Shown here: positions 33,190 to 45,083 of the stretch, piece by piece
Layout: each line of letters begins with the position of its first letter
How positions within the stretch are numbered: the first letter of the stretch is position 1
Assembly (NCBI GenBank): GCA_001600555.1
Contig: BCKH01000002.1
Span: 2,955,964-3,019,963, forward strand
Direction: 5' to 3'
Source of the DNA: Albophoma yamanashiensis
Taxonomy: Eukaryota > Ascomycota > Sordariomycetes > Hypocreales > Ophiocordycipitaceae
Length of the DNA: 64,000 nucleotides
Translations under genes and position numbers: made by a program
The notes under the pieces: generated by a model
Told to the model about the DNA's origin: nothing
The model's database searches: none
The model's input: only the letters and a program-made list of their open reading frames with translations

Positions 33190-34253
33190 TCAGATTATGT
33201 TGAGGGGCGTGTGCTGCACCAGCTTAGTGCCGTTGAGCATGGCGCGCCCCTTCTTCGGCCGCTGCTGGAAGCGGCGGAACGCCTCCTGGACGTGGCGGGG
33301 CTCGATGGGCGTCTTGCCCTCGCTTGGGGGGTCGAAGAGGCCGTGCTGGTGCTTGCGCTTCTTGGCGCCGGCGTTGTCGGCGCCGCTCTGGGCGCGCGCC
33401 ATGTCCTCCTGCTCCTTGGCCTTGAGGGCGATCTCGGTGAGGGTGGCGACCATCTCGAAGGTCAGGAAGCCCAGGATGTCGACGATGTCGTCCGAGGGCT
33501 TGCTGTCGGTGACGATGCCGAAGCCCGCCCACTCGCGGAAGCGCTTGCCCTTGCGCCAGGTAAAGGACGCCTGGCGGTACTCGGACCACGTCACGTACTC
33601 CTCGCGCGTCATGACCTTGGTGCGCTCGTCGGCCTTGCGCAGGCGCTGGAGGGTGATGTAGTTCATCTCATCCTCGTCCTCGTCCTCCTCATCGTCTCGC
33701 TCGGGCACCTCGACGGAGTAGTACGACGCGGGTTCCCACGGAAGGCCGATCTTGGCCTTTTTGTTCTTTTTGGCCGCTTCGTCGACGGGACCACCGCCGC
33801 CCACGACACCGCCGACGGGATCGTCTCCCGCCGCAAGATCGCCTTCTGCACCTTTGTCGTCCGAGTCCTTGACGTTCTTCCGCACATCCTTCCAAGAAAG
33901 GAATGTTCGAAGACGGGAGACCTTGGCCTGGTCGTGGCGAATCTGAAAGATGAGGTCGTTGGTGCTAATGGACTTGGATCCGCGTCGCGAGGCCAGCTCC
34001 GTGCAGTTACGAAGCTATACAGTAGGTCAGCAGGGGTAGATTTTCATCTCGTCAACGGATGCTGTACCAGCTCAATCACTTGCTGCCGCACAATGTCCTC
34101 GATGATACTCGTAGTTTCAATGGAGGGCTCGGCGGTCTCGCCAGAGACGTACATCATCTGTTGGATAGAGTTAACAATCTTGTCGCCTTTCATCTGCTCA
34201 GCGCTTCGCAACCGGCTAGCAACGACTGATGGGGCATTTGGGCGGGTGCTCAT
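33190..34253 (-). CDS. SPT3: SAGA complex subunit SPT3
   Basis: Exons 34253-34068 and 34014-33190 give 336 aa. SPT3 carries two histone folds that pair intramolecularly and help SAGA deliver TBP. The first fold is visible as IQQMMYVSGETAEPS, then TTSIIEDIVRQQVIELLRNC and ELASRRGSKSISTNDLIFQI. The second starts near YITLQRLRKADERTKVMTRE and includes DIVDILGFLTFEMVATLTEI. An acidic linker (DDEEDEDEDEM) precedes it and a basic tail follows. The 53-nt intron has a CTGAC branch and a TATAG acceptor. Between the start and IQQMMYVSG lie about 25 residues not typical of the family, so a small intron or a later start may be missed at the 5' end. Confidence 0.93.
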
Positions 34254-35592
34254 GATGGGCAGCGGAGTCCACTAGGTCAGACTGGGTTGTGATGGCCACT
34301 GGTGATGTTGGCAAAAGCGTATGAGTCTTCGTTGAGCCTTCCAAGAGTTGACGAAAGCCTCGCATTTGCCGTCATGTAATAAAGAGGGCGATCAATGGTG
34401 TGCTGGTTGCTCGCCAGCCACGCGAAGGAAGCCAGGGCAGGGTCGCCGGGTGCTGGCGGTGCCGTCGTCGAAGTGTTCAAACGAGGTGCCGAACACAACA
34501 GCTGATCCGCTGGGCTTCCATATGAATTCCGCACGTGACGTGAATCATGAGAGGCTCCTTCTTCAAGATCCATGGTCCAGCGTATCAGAAACTCCAGAAT
34601 GTTGACCCCGTCTATCCGGCGCCAGGGCCAACAGGTGCTGGAATTCGGTGTACATCCGCTATGACGAGATGTGCGCCACTCACAGATCCGCGCAGGATCT
34701 GCGAGCGCAGATTGTTGGGATGCATGCAGCTTTCGATTTGCAAGTTGCACGAACCGATATTCCGAGTGTATGGGTACCAGTCTGCGTCGGTGCCGGAACT
34801 CCGCTGCCTTTACATCACCCATGGTCGACGTCGTGGGCATAAAACACGGGGAGTCGCGGAATGAAGCAAGCGCCTTAAACATATCAACTTACCTGACTGA
34901 TTTCCTGGCGATATTTGTACGCCTTGCTGTCCTTGGAGTCCGCCATGTCTGCGGCCGGTGTCCCGATACCACCGCGTTTGCGTCACCCCACCCCGTCCAG
35001 CGCTTGCGCGACAGGCAAGACTCTGCTTCTGTCTTTCAGCCCTTGCTGTAGTCCTAGCTGCGATCGCTCTCCAGGAGCCAGGTCATCGAGATGCCGCTGA
35101 CGAAGCCACAGCTCTCCTCGAGGACTCGGCCCGGTGGCCTCCGCGTTGGGGATATTCGTCGAGATGTTGTACAAGTCTATGCTCCAGTGTATTGAAAATC
35201 GTTCAATCCCAAGAAAATAATATGCTGTACTAGGCTTCCAGTTATACAAAGGCAGTCGTTTCAAGCGCGCGCAGCGACATGGATGCTGATGAGACTCAAT
35301 GGAACATCGAAGACGGGAAGCGCGACGTCGGACCAGGCGTTGAACAGCACGCACACGGGTTATGCCTTTGATGCATAGCCCCCCGCCTCGACGCTGTAAG
35401 TGTCGAACAAGGGAGAGCTTATGCGCGGCGAGCACGGACTAAACGGGACGCCCCACTTCTGGATCCAACTCGATAAGTGCATTCCTCGGGTATCGTCATG
35501 CAACGGGCTGCTCCCTACAAGGCATGCCTCGTATTTGTCTTGCCTCACGCAACCCACCCATTTAACATGATTCCTTGAATTGATTGCGTGCA
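34254..35592. other. Intergenic, SPT3 start to PPM1 stop
   Basis: 1.3 kb of tandem spacer on the minus strand. A 201-codon minus frame at 34277-34882 has unnatural composition and no family match. No gene, tRNA or repeat recognised. Confidence 0.5.
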
Positions 35593-36746
35593 TCAATTTA
35601 TGGATTTCATGTTCATGTTTGTCTCCCCAAACTTTCCAAATCCAGCACCCTTGGACCCCCACGCCAGCAAGTAATGAGCCGCCAGCAGGTGCCACTCCTC
35701 CACCTCATCCAGCCCCTCAAGGACGTCCAGCCGCTCCTTTTCCTCGGGGCTTATCCACTGGTCCCACGTGTCTTTGATCGTCGCATGGCCAACCGTCGAG
35801 AAGCCGGCCTCCCGTAGCCGGTCCTCCTGGGCCTCAGGGTTCTTGTATCTGTCCAGGCTCGGCATCCTGATACTGCGCGCCCGTAGGTTCGACACCATGA
35901 CTTGGCCAAACGCATCGTCCAAAGGCATTGGCTCGTAGAGTACAATGGCCAAGCGATCCATTCTCGTGTGGAAGAAGTCCAGGACACGCGCCGAGTCTTG
36001 CTCGGTGAGGTAGCAGAGACAGCATTCGGAGAGGATGAGCGTGGGGATGTCGGTTCGGATCGAAGCGGGCATTGCGGCGGCAAAGTCCGTGTGGATGCTG
36101 CGGAGGTCTGCGGCATGGCAGTGGTACCTGCCGCCCTGGAGATGTCTAGCGCTCCACGAGCCATCTTGAGACGCGTCCAGCTCCTGCAGACGGCTTGCCA
36201 GCGCCGGCGTGGATCCAACGATGCGGTGCTTTCTCCGGCACGTAGCCTCGAAATCGATCTCGTGGTAGATCAGCCCTGCTGCATTGGGCATCTCGAACAT
36301 CCGAAACGGTCTCGTGTCGGTGCCGGCGCCAAGGGATATGATCTGTTTCGGCCTGTCGGCCTCGGGGAGGTGCGTATCGGAAAGGAAAGCATCGACGATC
36401 AGGTCCAGCGCCATGGACCGCACGTACGTCCCTTGGGCGCGTCAGCGCTGCGATTTGTAGCACGGGGTAGAACCCAGTTGAACTTACCTCTGTTAATGAT
36501 GGGCAACCGCCTCGTTGGCGGGCCCGAGACAAAGTAGCGGGCGTACTGGTCTTGGAGATAGCCCAGGTCGACCATGCTCAGCCTCGACACGGCGGCATCC
36601 GTGTCAGTGTCCTGGATGATGGCATCCGGGGAGACTCCTGATGCCGAGAGGCCAGGCCCCCTGCGGCCGCGGCTGCCATCGCGTCCGCCGCGACCGCGTC
36701 CGCCGCCTCGCAAGGTGAGGAGGTTAGGGATGGACGGCGCCGCCAT
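35593..36746 (-). CDS. PPM1: Leucine carboxyl methyltransferase PPM1 (PP2A methyltransferase)
   Basis: Exons 36746-36488 and 36431-35593 give 365 aa. PPM1 (LCMT1) methylates the C-terminal leucine of the PP2A catalytic subunit using SAM. The family motifs are present: YVRSMALDLIVDAFL, the SAM-binding IISLGAGTDTRPFR, IYHEIDF, a TLILSECCLCYLTE strand, and VLYEPM. The N-terminal 45 residues include a Gly/Arg-rich run (GGGRGRGGRDGSRGRRG), unusual for the core enzyme and probably a disordered extension. The ATG at 36746 is chosen over an in-frame ATG at 36860 because the intervening sequence lacks family features. The 56-nt intron has a GTAAGT donor and CTGAC branch. Confidence 0.92.
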
Positions 36747-37534
36747 GGCGATCGAGCTCGACGAGGATGCCCAGGTGGAGTGAGGGTTGTCGATGCGCAG
36801 TCGGGCTCCGTCAAGGGTCCAGCAGGCAGCACCAGTTGGGGATGGTCCCAGGCGTTCCACTACTACAAAGTACGTACCTGGTTGGAGCTGGAGCTCGCAG
36901 AAGCCAGCACCACGTTAGTGTGTGGAGTCGCAGCTGGAACCAAGATGACGTCGCCAGATTGATTGATGGGGGACGCTCCACAGCCACAGCGGGACCCTGC
37001 CTGTACTCCTGACGATGCGGCAACTTACGAGCCGTCAATCAATCTGCGTAACTCCCTTGACATCGTCGCGCATCAATCCAGAATCCCAAATGACTGTAGC
37101 GACGTTCTGGGTGATTCGCTGACCGAGGTGCCACACACCTCAGAAGGTCGCGCATCTGAGACCCGCTGCACCTTGCAACGGCCTGCAACATGCTACGATA
37201 CCTTAGCTATTGGGAAACGGGGAGAATTACCAATTACCGTGACGTTACTGAGAGAAACCAGACCGCAAGGGGTGTACTAATTTTCACTTGTTCTCGGCGT
37301 GTTCTGGAGGGTTCGGCCTCGCCTCGAGCTTTGACTCCGGGCCACAAGGCTCCGTTGCACTCCATTTAACTGGAAATGTGCCAGCTGAATGTCTCATGAG
37401 TCAAAACATATTCCATTTCGATACGTCCCCGACTAACCTATTGCATGAAATTACGCTATGCCGTAATTCTTCTTCGAGAACACAATTACGCCGTTTGGGT
37501 AAGTATGGAATAAGCTAAGATAACCCTTCTCAGT
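36747..37534. other. PPM1 upstream region
   Basis: Promoter side of PPM1 followed by sequence with no gene recognised, leading into the kinase relic. Confidence 0.45.
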
Positions 37535-37759
37535 ATGGATAGCCCCTCAGACCGAGTGCTGACTGACGTACTTCCAGGAAAGTCCTTGCACGACAATTCA
37601 CTGCCCTTTGGCCGTATGTTAAAGGAGGAAGTGCCGGGTTGCATTGCAGCAGAAGACAAAGGGCGTTTCTTGAAGTTCATGAAACGGATGCTGTGTTGGC
37701 TCCCAGAAGAGAGAGCAACTGCGAGAGAGTTGCTAGAGGACCCGTGGCTTGTTCCCTAG
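37535..37759 (+). pseudogene. Protein-kinase C-lobe relic
   Basis: A 74-codon frame from the ATG at 37535 to TAG ends with DKGRFLKFMKRMLCWLPEER and then a TARELLEDPWL segment. This is the subdomain XI invariant Arg region and the terminal helix of a Ser/Thr protein kinase, most like fungal SRPK-type kinases. Nothing upstream on this strand resembles the ATP-binding lobe, the HRD loop or DFG, so more than three quarters of the kinase is missing. Immediately upstream are splice-like signals (GTAAGT near 37499, TTCTCAG ending at 37533), possibly remnants of a last intron. Probably a fragment left by deletion or by a partial duplication. Confidence 0.5.
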
Positions 37760-38965
37760 CGACTCCAGAAGGTGTCATGAGGCCACATGGCCTTGTACTT
37801 CTACCTGTCTTCTTCGGACTCGTGCCAGAAGCGGATGCCGATATAATTAGAGAGAGTCGGAATGTGCCGGGCGAAAAGGGTTGGTATCCCTTCCCCAGCC
37901 GCCGAGAACTGGCGAGGAGTAAGGTAGGGAATGCACTCAGGCTACCTTAGGTACCTCCATTCTCAATGCCCTTGAGGCGGCCATCGGCTGGAAGGTCCTG
38001 TCGACAGGTGCCTTGTTAGGGACGTTGGCATCTGTACGCGGTCGTGCATGGAGCTTAGTACATGTATTGGACGTCGCGCCCGCAAGCGACGTGGGTGGCC
38101 GACTACGTACAGCTAGGCTGGACATTGCAGACCGCCACCCATCAGCCGGGGAGCGGCACCCGTACCCAGTGTTGGACCGCTGAACCCTGAATGGAGCTGA
38201 CGATACCATGGATCCTACGGGTACACAAGGTACGCGGTAGGAGGTGAGGTTCTCAGTAACCTCCCGCAGCGATACGGACCCTGGTGGCGCCAATCCGAGA
38301 CAACCTCTTGCTCGCATCCTGTCTCACAGAAGGGGCCGCCGCCACCGGAGGCCCACGCAGAGCCTCAATCACGTCCACCGCAAGGGCCAGGGGAACCGAG
38401 AGTCGCCAACATGCCGTTGGCTGCGGCCGCCCCCGCGGAGCAGGCCAAATCCTCCAGAGGACGCACTGCCCCCGAAGAGGCAATCGCCGGAGCCTCAGCC
38501 CTGCGCGTTGCCTCCGCGTTGCCTCCCGCGCCGTACTGTATGCGTGAGTGCACCATACCTAATACTACCTGCGTCGTAGGCTGCAGCTGGCGTGGGGGAG
38601 CAGTACAATCGTTAATCAGAGGCTGTGCTGCCTGCTCGTACCCGTTGGCGCCGTGCCCCCCCTGCCTGGCCTGGACCTACCGCTTCAGAAGACCGCCGGC
38701 TTTGGCGGAGTTCACGACCAACGTATAAGTGGCACGGGCTCCTCCACCCCGCCGCATCTGGCCTGGGCCTCGCCACACCACCCTAGCCCATCCCATAGCC
38801 CATCTCATCCTACGCGTCGTCTCATCTTTTCATACGCAGGCTTATCTCCTCCGTTTTCCTCTTCCATTTGTCCCTTGCCCTTCTCAACGCTTCTTTTTGA
38901 GACGGCGATTAGAGCCCTGCATTCTCGTCGCCATCTTCCGCATCCCATCGCATCACGTTGACGGC
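37760..38965. other. Intergenic with palindromic motif and leader
   Basis: No gene recognised. TACCTTAGGTACCT at 37943-37956 belongs to the recurring palindromic motif set. From about 38770 it is pyrimidine-rich leader of the membrane-protein gene. Confidence 0.5.
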
Positions 38966-40126
38966 ATGGACGCCCGCGACACCATGGAGCTCTCATCGAT
39001 CGTCCGGCGCGCCATCGTCGACATAGGCGGTTCGGGCGACAAGATCCCAAAGTATGAGTTGCCGTCATGGACCTGGATTGTCGTCCTGCTCGACCTCATA
39101 GTCCTCCTCCCCGCCATACTCATCGTACGTATCCATCGTCTCCGGCGAAGCCGCCACCGCAGCTGAACTGACCACCGTCCCCAGCTCGACTACACCATCA
39201 AGACCGTCTACCCCGTCTTCGCCATGGTCGAGGACGAGAACCCGCCCGCCTACGAGCCCGTCTCGCTCAACGACGAGGCCGCCTCCGTCTCCGAGGAGCC
39301 CGGCCGCCGCTCCAGCAAGCCCACCGACGGCCAGGCCCGCACCGTCACCTCGTCGCTGCGCGCCATCAACCGCCTGCTGCTCGCCAACGGCGGCCTGCGT
39401 GCCCTCTTCCGCGGCTTCTTCTGTGCGCTGGCCCAGACCGTCATGGTGTCCGTCCTCATGGGCTTCTTCACCGCGGCCTTCGGCGGCGTCTTCACCCCCG
39501 TCGCCACCTTGCTCGCCTCGCTGGCCCTCGTTCAGTTCAGCACCGCCTGGGTGCACATTGTCATCTCGGAGCCCTCGAGGCGCCACTTCTGGCGCCGCCT
39601 GCCGCCCTTCAAGCGCACCTTTGACGCAACCTGGAAGGCCGTGACGCTCTATTGGTTTGCCTCCGAGCTCACCCGCTGGATCCCTCTCCTTCTCGGCTCC
39701 CTCCTGAGCCTCGAGCTGCCCAGCTACCGGTATGGCGACCGCACCGACGTGCCCAAGCTCGACGGCGCCTTTTTCGGCAAGGGCACCGTCGTCACGCTTG
39801 TCTGGCTCGTCTGCTCCATCTTCCTCATCCTTCCTGCCAACATCATCCTCGTCCGCGTCCAAGCCTCGCTGCTGCCCGTTGAGGAGAACACCATTATTCC
39901 CTTTGACCGCTCGTTCCAGGGCAAGGTCGAGCCCGCCGTCGTCGGCGGCCTCGGATACGCCACCATGACCGACGCCTGGGCCACCTTCAGCCGAGCTGGC
40001 TGGCGCCGTATCCTCACCCTCTACGTCAAGATCTTCTTCGTCAGCGTCGTTGGCTTCCTCCTCATCGGCGCTCTGCTGATGCCCGAAATCATCATAATTT
40101 CGAGGAAGTCTGTCCGCGTGGAGTAA
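38966..40126 (+). CDS. Uncharacterised fungal six-TM membrane protein
   Basis: Exons 38966-39124 and 39185-40126 give 366 aa. Hydrophobic spans are visible at about 35-55 (WIVVLLDLIVLLPAILIL), then in the regions FCALAQTVMVSVLMGFF, VATLLASLALVQFS, YWFASELTRWIPLLLGSL, LVWLVCSIFLILPANIIL and KIFFVSVVGFLLIGALLM. The loop after the first span is polar with a PPAY motif (ENPPAYEP), which could bind a WW-domain ubiquitin ligase. Similar proteins occur across filamentous ascomycetes and are sometimes labelled ubiquitin carrier, without any ubiquitin-enzyme domain visible here. The splice is phase 0. Substrate and location are unknown; the endomembrane system is likely. Confidence 0.82.
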
Positions 40127-40855
40127 GTTGCCACAGCCAACATGTCAGCGGCAATCCGGTGCTGGATCACGTACGCTGCAGAACAAGTCATGTTACGGAA
40201 TGTTTAGACTGCATCATCTTCATGACGAACGCCTTTTTCCTTGGTTCAATCTCGGCATTGTTTGGCCGATAATGGAATATTTGGTTTATCGACGGACGTG
40301 CATTTAGTGTACCAAGTACGAATCACCCATCTTCATTCACGCTTACGGTCTTTCCCAAGACAAAATTCACGACTCTTCACGCCCCATGTATGCTTCAGTT
40401 GAGTGATCTAAAATTCGTGCATTGGCTCTCCAGTCGTAACCACCTACAACTCCCCCACCCGTACTCGACAAACAAATCTTGAAGCCTATCACGAGCCGTA
40501 ACCCCCCCCCCCCCCCCCNNNNCCTTCCGTCGCTATGCTGTGCGGACTTATGCTGTACCAATCGACCCTCTAGCCATCCAGCCTGCCCACTCCCTACAAA
40601 GTGTGTCGTAAATCCAACATCATTGCTCGCTATTCTTCTAGTGTGTATATAGTCTGGTCAAAGAAGCCCTGGCACTATAAAGGCGACGGAAAGGATGAAG
40701 AACGGCCCGCAAGGCAAGAGGATGACGGGGAACAAAGGAAAAAGAAAACACGGGGTTGGCGAGACCGAGCCAAGCTAAAGCCATGCCGAAAGGGGGTATG
40801 ATGGTCTAGTTGTTCCCTCTCTCGACGCCGTCAAAGCAAATGCCACGCCGGATAT
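40127..40855. other. Convergent intergenic with poly-C run and N gap
   Basis: The 3' regions of the membrane-protein and kinesin genes. A run of 17 C bases ends in four Ns (40502-40522), an assembly or sequencing break at a homopolymer. No gene seen. Confidence 0.6.
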
Positions 40856-43760
40856 CTAGGACTTGTTGAAGAACCAACTGCTTCGCTTGTTAGTGGATCC
40901 CTCGTTCTGAATGGACTGGATGGTCGGCACGACTGGCGGAGCGTCGCCGCCGCCGCCGCGCAGAGGCTTCGCAATGCGACTGCCGGCAGAAGCGAAGTTG
41001 AAGTCCGCGCCGCCCGCGTTGAGCCCGCGGGTGCTGCCGGCCTTGGCCGCCTCGAGGCGCTCCTTGACCGCGGCAAGCTGGACCTCGAACCTAAAGACAC
41101 CATGGTTAGCATTTGCGTTGCCGAGTGGCTGCGGGGCTCGTACTTGTGGTTGGCCGTCGCCATCTTGTCTTGGCTGTCCTGCAGGAGGCTCTCGAGGCTC
41201 TGGATGCGCTCGTTCCTCGCAATGAGCTTGCGTTCAGCAATGGCAACCTCCTTCTTGAGAGCCGAGTTCTGCTCGACCAGCTGGCGCTGGACCTGAGTGA
41301 GCTGCTCCAGGTTCCTTTCCAGGAACGCCATCTTCTTCTGCTGGGCCCGGTTGTTGGACGATCGCAGTACGTTGTTGTACTGTTCGCGCGTCTCGTCCAG
41401 CGATATCTCCAGCTCAACGACGCGCTCGCAGCGGTTCTGCAGGTCTCGCATGAGGCTCTTCTTCATCACATCGAACTCGGCAATCTGTTGTTGGATGGTC
41501 TTGCCGTTGGCCATGGGCGCTGCAGCACCAGTCTTGACGCGCTGCTGCAGGTCCTCGATGAGCGTCTTCATCCTCGAGTTCTCCGACGCCTTCTGAACAA
41601 GGTCCGCCTTCATCTCATCGACGAGCTGTGCTTGGAGCGTTTGCCGGTTTGCGTAGGCGTTCTCGAGGCGCGCCTTGACCTCCTCCACATCATCCGGGCT
41701 CAGGTTGCGGGTCAAGGCGTCCTCGTACTGCTGCTGCAACATCTCCAGCCTCTCTTCGAGCTCCTGTCTGCGACGAGCATCCAAGTTGCTAGACGAGGCG
41801 CCGTACAAGGATAACTCTGCCTGCCTGACGATGCCTTGCGTCTCCACCAGCTTCGCTCGAAGCGTCTGAAACTCGTCGGGTGCGATGTTGTCGCCAATCT
41901 TGCTTTGTTCGTGTAGCGTGTCGATTTGCTGGATCGCCTCACCGATCGACCGCTCGTTCTCGCTGAAGACGTCGCCGCCGAGGTCGAAACCAGCCATCAT
42001 CTTGGCCATCTTTTCGGCCTTCTTCTTCTCCTTTTCGTCAAACGCCACCCCGTTTTCCTTGGCGCTCATTCTCACATCCAGAAACTGCTGCTTGACATCA
42101 TCCAGCTCGGTGGTCAGCTCCGAGTTGGCTTCCTTCAGCGCGTCCATGGTGATCTGGGCCTCCCTGCTCTCGAACGCCAACCGCTCGAGCTGCATCTTGA
42201 GCTCGTTCATATCTGTCGTGAGCTTTTCATTGTCTTTGCCCAGTTTGCCGTTGTGGTCCTTGAGGTAGACCATTTCGTCTTTGGTCTCGCGTAGGTGCTT
42301 CTCGGCCGTCGCCGCCTGCGATTCCTTTTCTGCCAGCTGATCCTGCAACTCATTCTCCCGGCGCAAGAACTCCTCACGCTCATCCCTGTCCAGCGCCAAA
42401 CTCGGAGTGGCGGCACGATCCGAGATTGTAGGCGTCTCTGATCGGCTCTCTGTCGGTGGGCGGGATGGCGTGGATGGCCGCGGCATCCTAGCTTCGGCCT
42501 TGGCGCCCGCAACGCCGTCCGGCAACGCCGATTGCACCCATTTCTCCTTGGGAACTGACTCTCCGGCACGCCACAGCTGAATTTCCCCTTCCAGGCTTGA
42601 AATGTAGCTCTCAAAGTTGGTGACTTGGCCTTGAGCCTTCTTGAGCAGCAGCTTGAGCTCAGCAGGGCTAAGCTCTGCGTTGACCTTGGCCTTGTTCTTG
42701 ATGGATTTGGCTCTCGTGCCGAATCTCAAGGTGCTCAGCGTTTCGGCATCGTTGTAGCTACTAGGGGAGCAATTGATGATGAGGGTTGTCCGGCTGTTGC
42801 CGCCCAAGGATTCTTGCAGGATTCGCGTCAATTTGGAGTCTCGATACGGGACATGCGACGACTTTCCATCGGTCAGGGCGTTGATGACCATGCCCAAGGC
42901 GCTCAAGCTCTTGTTGATCTTCTTGGCCTCCTCGAGCGTCTGTCCGCTGGCGCCGGTCTTGCCCACCTTTTCGCTACCGGCTAAGTCCACCAGGAACAGC
43001 TGACCGCTCTTCGCGGACCCAGTCTCGACATTCTTTTGGGTGATTGTGACGACGAAAATGGAATGCGACCGCGACGACTCTTGGTTCATATTTGTGGCGG
43101 CCACGGCGCGGGAGTTGCCTCCCCTCCTCATCACCTCGTACACCTCCTGCACGCTCGAAACGTAAATCTCCAGCAGTCCCTTGACGTAGACGCCGCGATT
43201 CTTCTCTTCGTGCACCGGCAGGTTGTCGTTTTGCGGGGCCAGCAAATCGCGGATCCTCTCCATGTAGATTTCCATGTAGCTGACGCGGACGGTATACTCG
43301 ATTGTGCTGGGGCTCGACATGATGCTGGCGAAGATCTGCTCGACGATGCGGGGGATGACACCTCTACCAACCTCGTCGTCGATGCTGGAGCCCATCATGG
43401 TGTATGATTTGCCGGCGCCAGTCTGGCCATAGGCGAAGACGGTGCCATTGTAGCCGTTGAGAATGTCGTCGACGGTGGAGCGGATGGAAAAGTCGAAGAT
43501 GTCCTGCTGCTTGCAGTCCATGTCAAAGACCCTGTCGAAGGTAAAGGTGCCCTGCGCTTCCCTGGACTAAACGTGCAGCGTTAGCCAGGTGAACTTCATG
43601 CGGCTCCGCTGCATCGCGAGCCGCAGCGCGGGACGAGGAGCAGTACATCGAGAGTGCACGAGTCGTCCGAGTTGAACGACACGATGGGCTTGCCACCGGA
43701 ATCCAGCTCGATCCGGTTCTGGGGCCGGAAGCGGGCCACGACCTTGATGCTGTTTGCCAT
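40856..43760 (-). CDS. KLP1: Conventional kinesin heavy chain (kinesin-1)
   Basis: Exons 43760-43647, 43566-41144 and 41090-40856 give 923 aa, close to fungal conventional kinesins. The protein is a plus-end microtubule motor for organelle and secretory cargo. The motor domain (about 1-335) has the P-loop GQTGAGKSYT from residue 85, switch I NMNQESSRSHS and switch II DLAGSEK, then the neck linker and neck coil (KSIKNKAKVNAELSPAELK). The stalk to about residue 860 is coiled coil with breaks. The last exon contains SRIAKPLRGG, the IAK autoinhibition motif of the tail. Introns of 80 and 53 nt have GCTAAC branches. The final splice was needed because reading through gives an unrelated Arg/Ser-rich tail. 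No light chain is expected in fungi. Confidence 0.96.
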
Positions 43761-45083
43761 GGTGACGATATTGTTATCGCGACGAATATGCGGTCATGAG
43801 GCGCGGTCACGCAGGACGTCAAGCTAGGGGCGGCAGGCGATGAGGCCCTCGACGCGACAGCCCGCGACCACCGACGTAATAGAGCGCAGCCAAGTAGCCG
43901 CGATGACGCCCTCGAAGGAGGGGAGTGTCCGAACAGCAATGCGGAGATAAGACGCGTGCGGGTGAGCCCAAAAACAGTCCAGAAAAAGAAAGTCGCGCGT
44001 CTGCAGCGAAGGCGGATGCGAGACAGACAGGCACAGCCGAGGCTGCTGGATGGTGGTGGTGTTGACGGGTGAGGCAACGGATGAGGCGGTGGGACGCGTG
44101 CTGTTTGGGGGGGCAGCTCACGGGTGGGAAAGCTGCGCTATTACCGCCCGGTTCGCACAGCTAATAAGGCTACGTGCCTGAGGGGCTCAGCCAGCTTTGC
44201 GCTAGCGCATGCACCGCTTTTTGGCACTACCGACCCTCCATCCCAACGGTCCGGGCCCGGGCCAGGCGCTGCCGGGGGGCTCGTTGCTTGCTTGCACAGG
44301 AGATTGAGAAGCGTGCGCTCCATTAGTGCTCGCTGCCTACGACCTTACCTTACGTTGCCGTACCTTGCCTTTACGCTCTTGAGCCTACATGAGCCTATAG
44401 GAACTTGCCTCATTGACAGTCGCTTCTTTGCATCTTACAGAATCCACCTTCGAGCCGAAGCCTCTGCGAGGGCATCTACTCGGCCAAAGGCGGACGGACA
44501 GATGAAAGTGACGGGCAGGCAGACCGGCAGCGCATAACGAGCACGCCCTGGGCCCGAGGATCTCAGGGGCTTCTTCGTGGCATTACTCCTGTGTCAAGGG
44601 CCACCAGGGCATCCGTCCTATTCGACTCGTTCACATGACCTCAGGCAGGCTTTGTAGATGGCCAATCTGGTCGTCCAAATTGCGGTGGGCTGCGGTCGGA
44701 GATTTGATCATGCGAGACAGCAGCACTCGCGCCATTCACCGCACCGCATTAACCTCGACAGCTTGGCTCTGCGAGGGCACAGGTCCGCGGCGGTCGCTCT
44801 TCTCGAGTACGTTCTGTAAATTGCAAGCGCGAAGCTGCTAAGGATTCCAAAGATGGTGATGCAAGCACTCCGCAACAAGTGAAGCCTCGTTTCTGCCACG
44901 CGCATTCCATGGTATACTCGTAATCAGTCCAACACCTTGCGCCAGGACGCCCGCAAACTCCCCCGGTATGAATCAGAGCACACGCCGCAAGGCGATGGAG
45001 AGCCAAGCACCCGCAACCTCTGAGTATAGATGATATGTCCCGCCGAGATGACCCCCGGCCTACCGCTCCTATTACGCCGCGGC
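43761..45083. other. Intergenic, kinesin start to RAD6 stop
   Basis: Kinesin promoter side with a short series of TACCTTACGTTGCCGTACCTTGCC-like imperfect repeats near 44340-44375. Small plus-strand frames here show no family. No gene recognised. Confidence 0.5.

Noticed and set aside
33172..34275. 367-codon plus-strand open frame
   Set aside because: Exactly antisense to SPT3, whose spliced protein is clearly recognisable; the plus frame is Leu/Val/Ala/Gly-rich shadow.
34277..34882. 201-codon minus frame between PPM1 and SPT3
   Set aside because: No family match, irregular composition; probably chance.
43523..44077. Upstream extension of the kinesin first exon
   Set aside because: Kinesin starts cleanly at MANSIKVVARFRPQ (43760); the upstream frame is leader sequence and the downstream part is the first intron.
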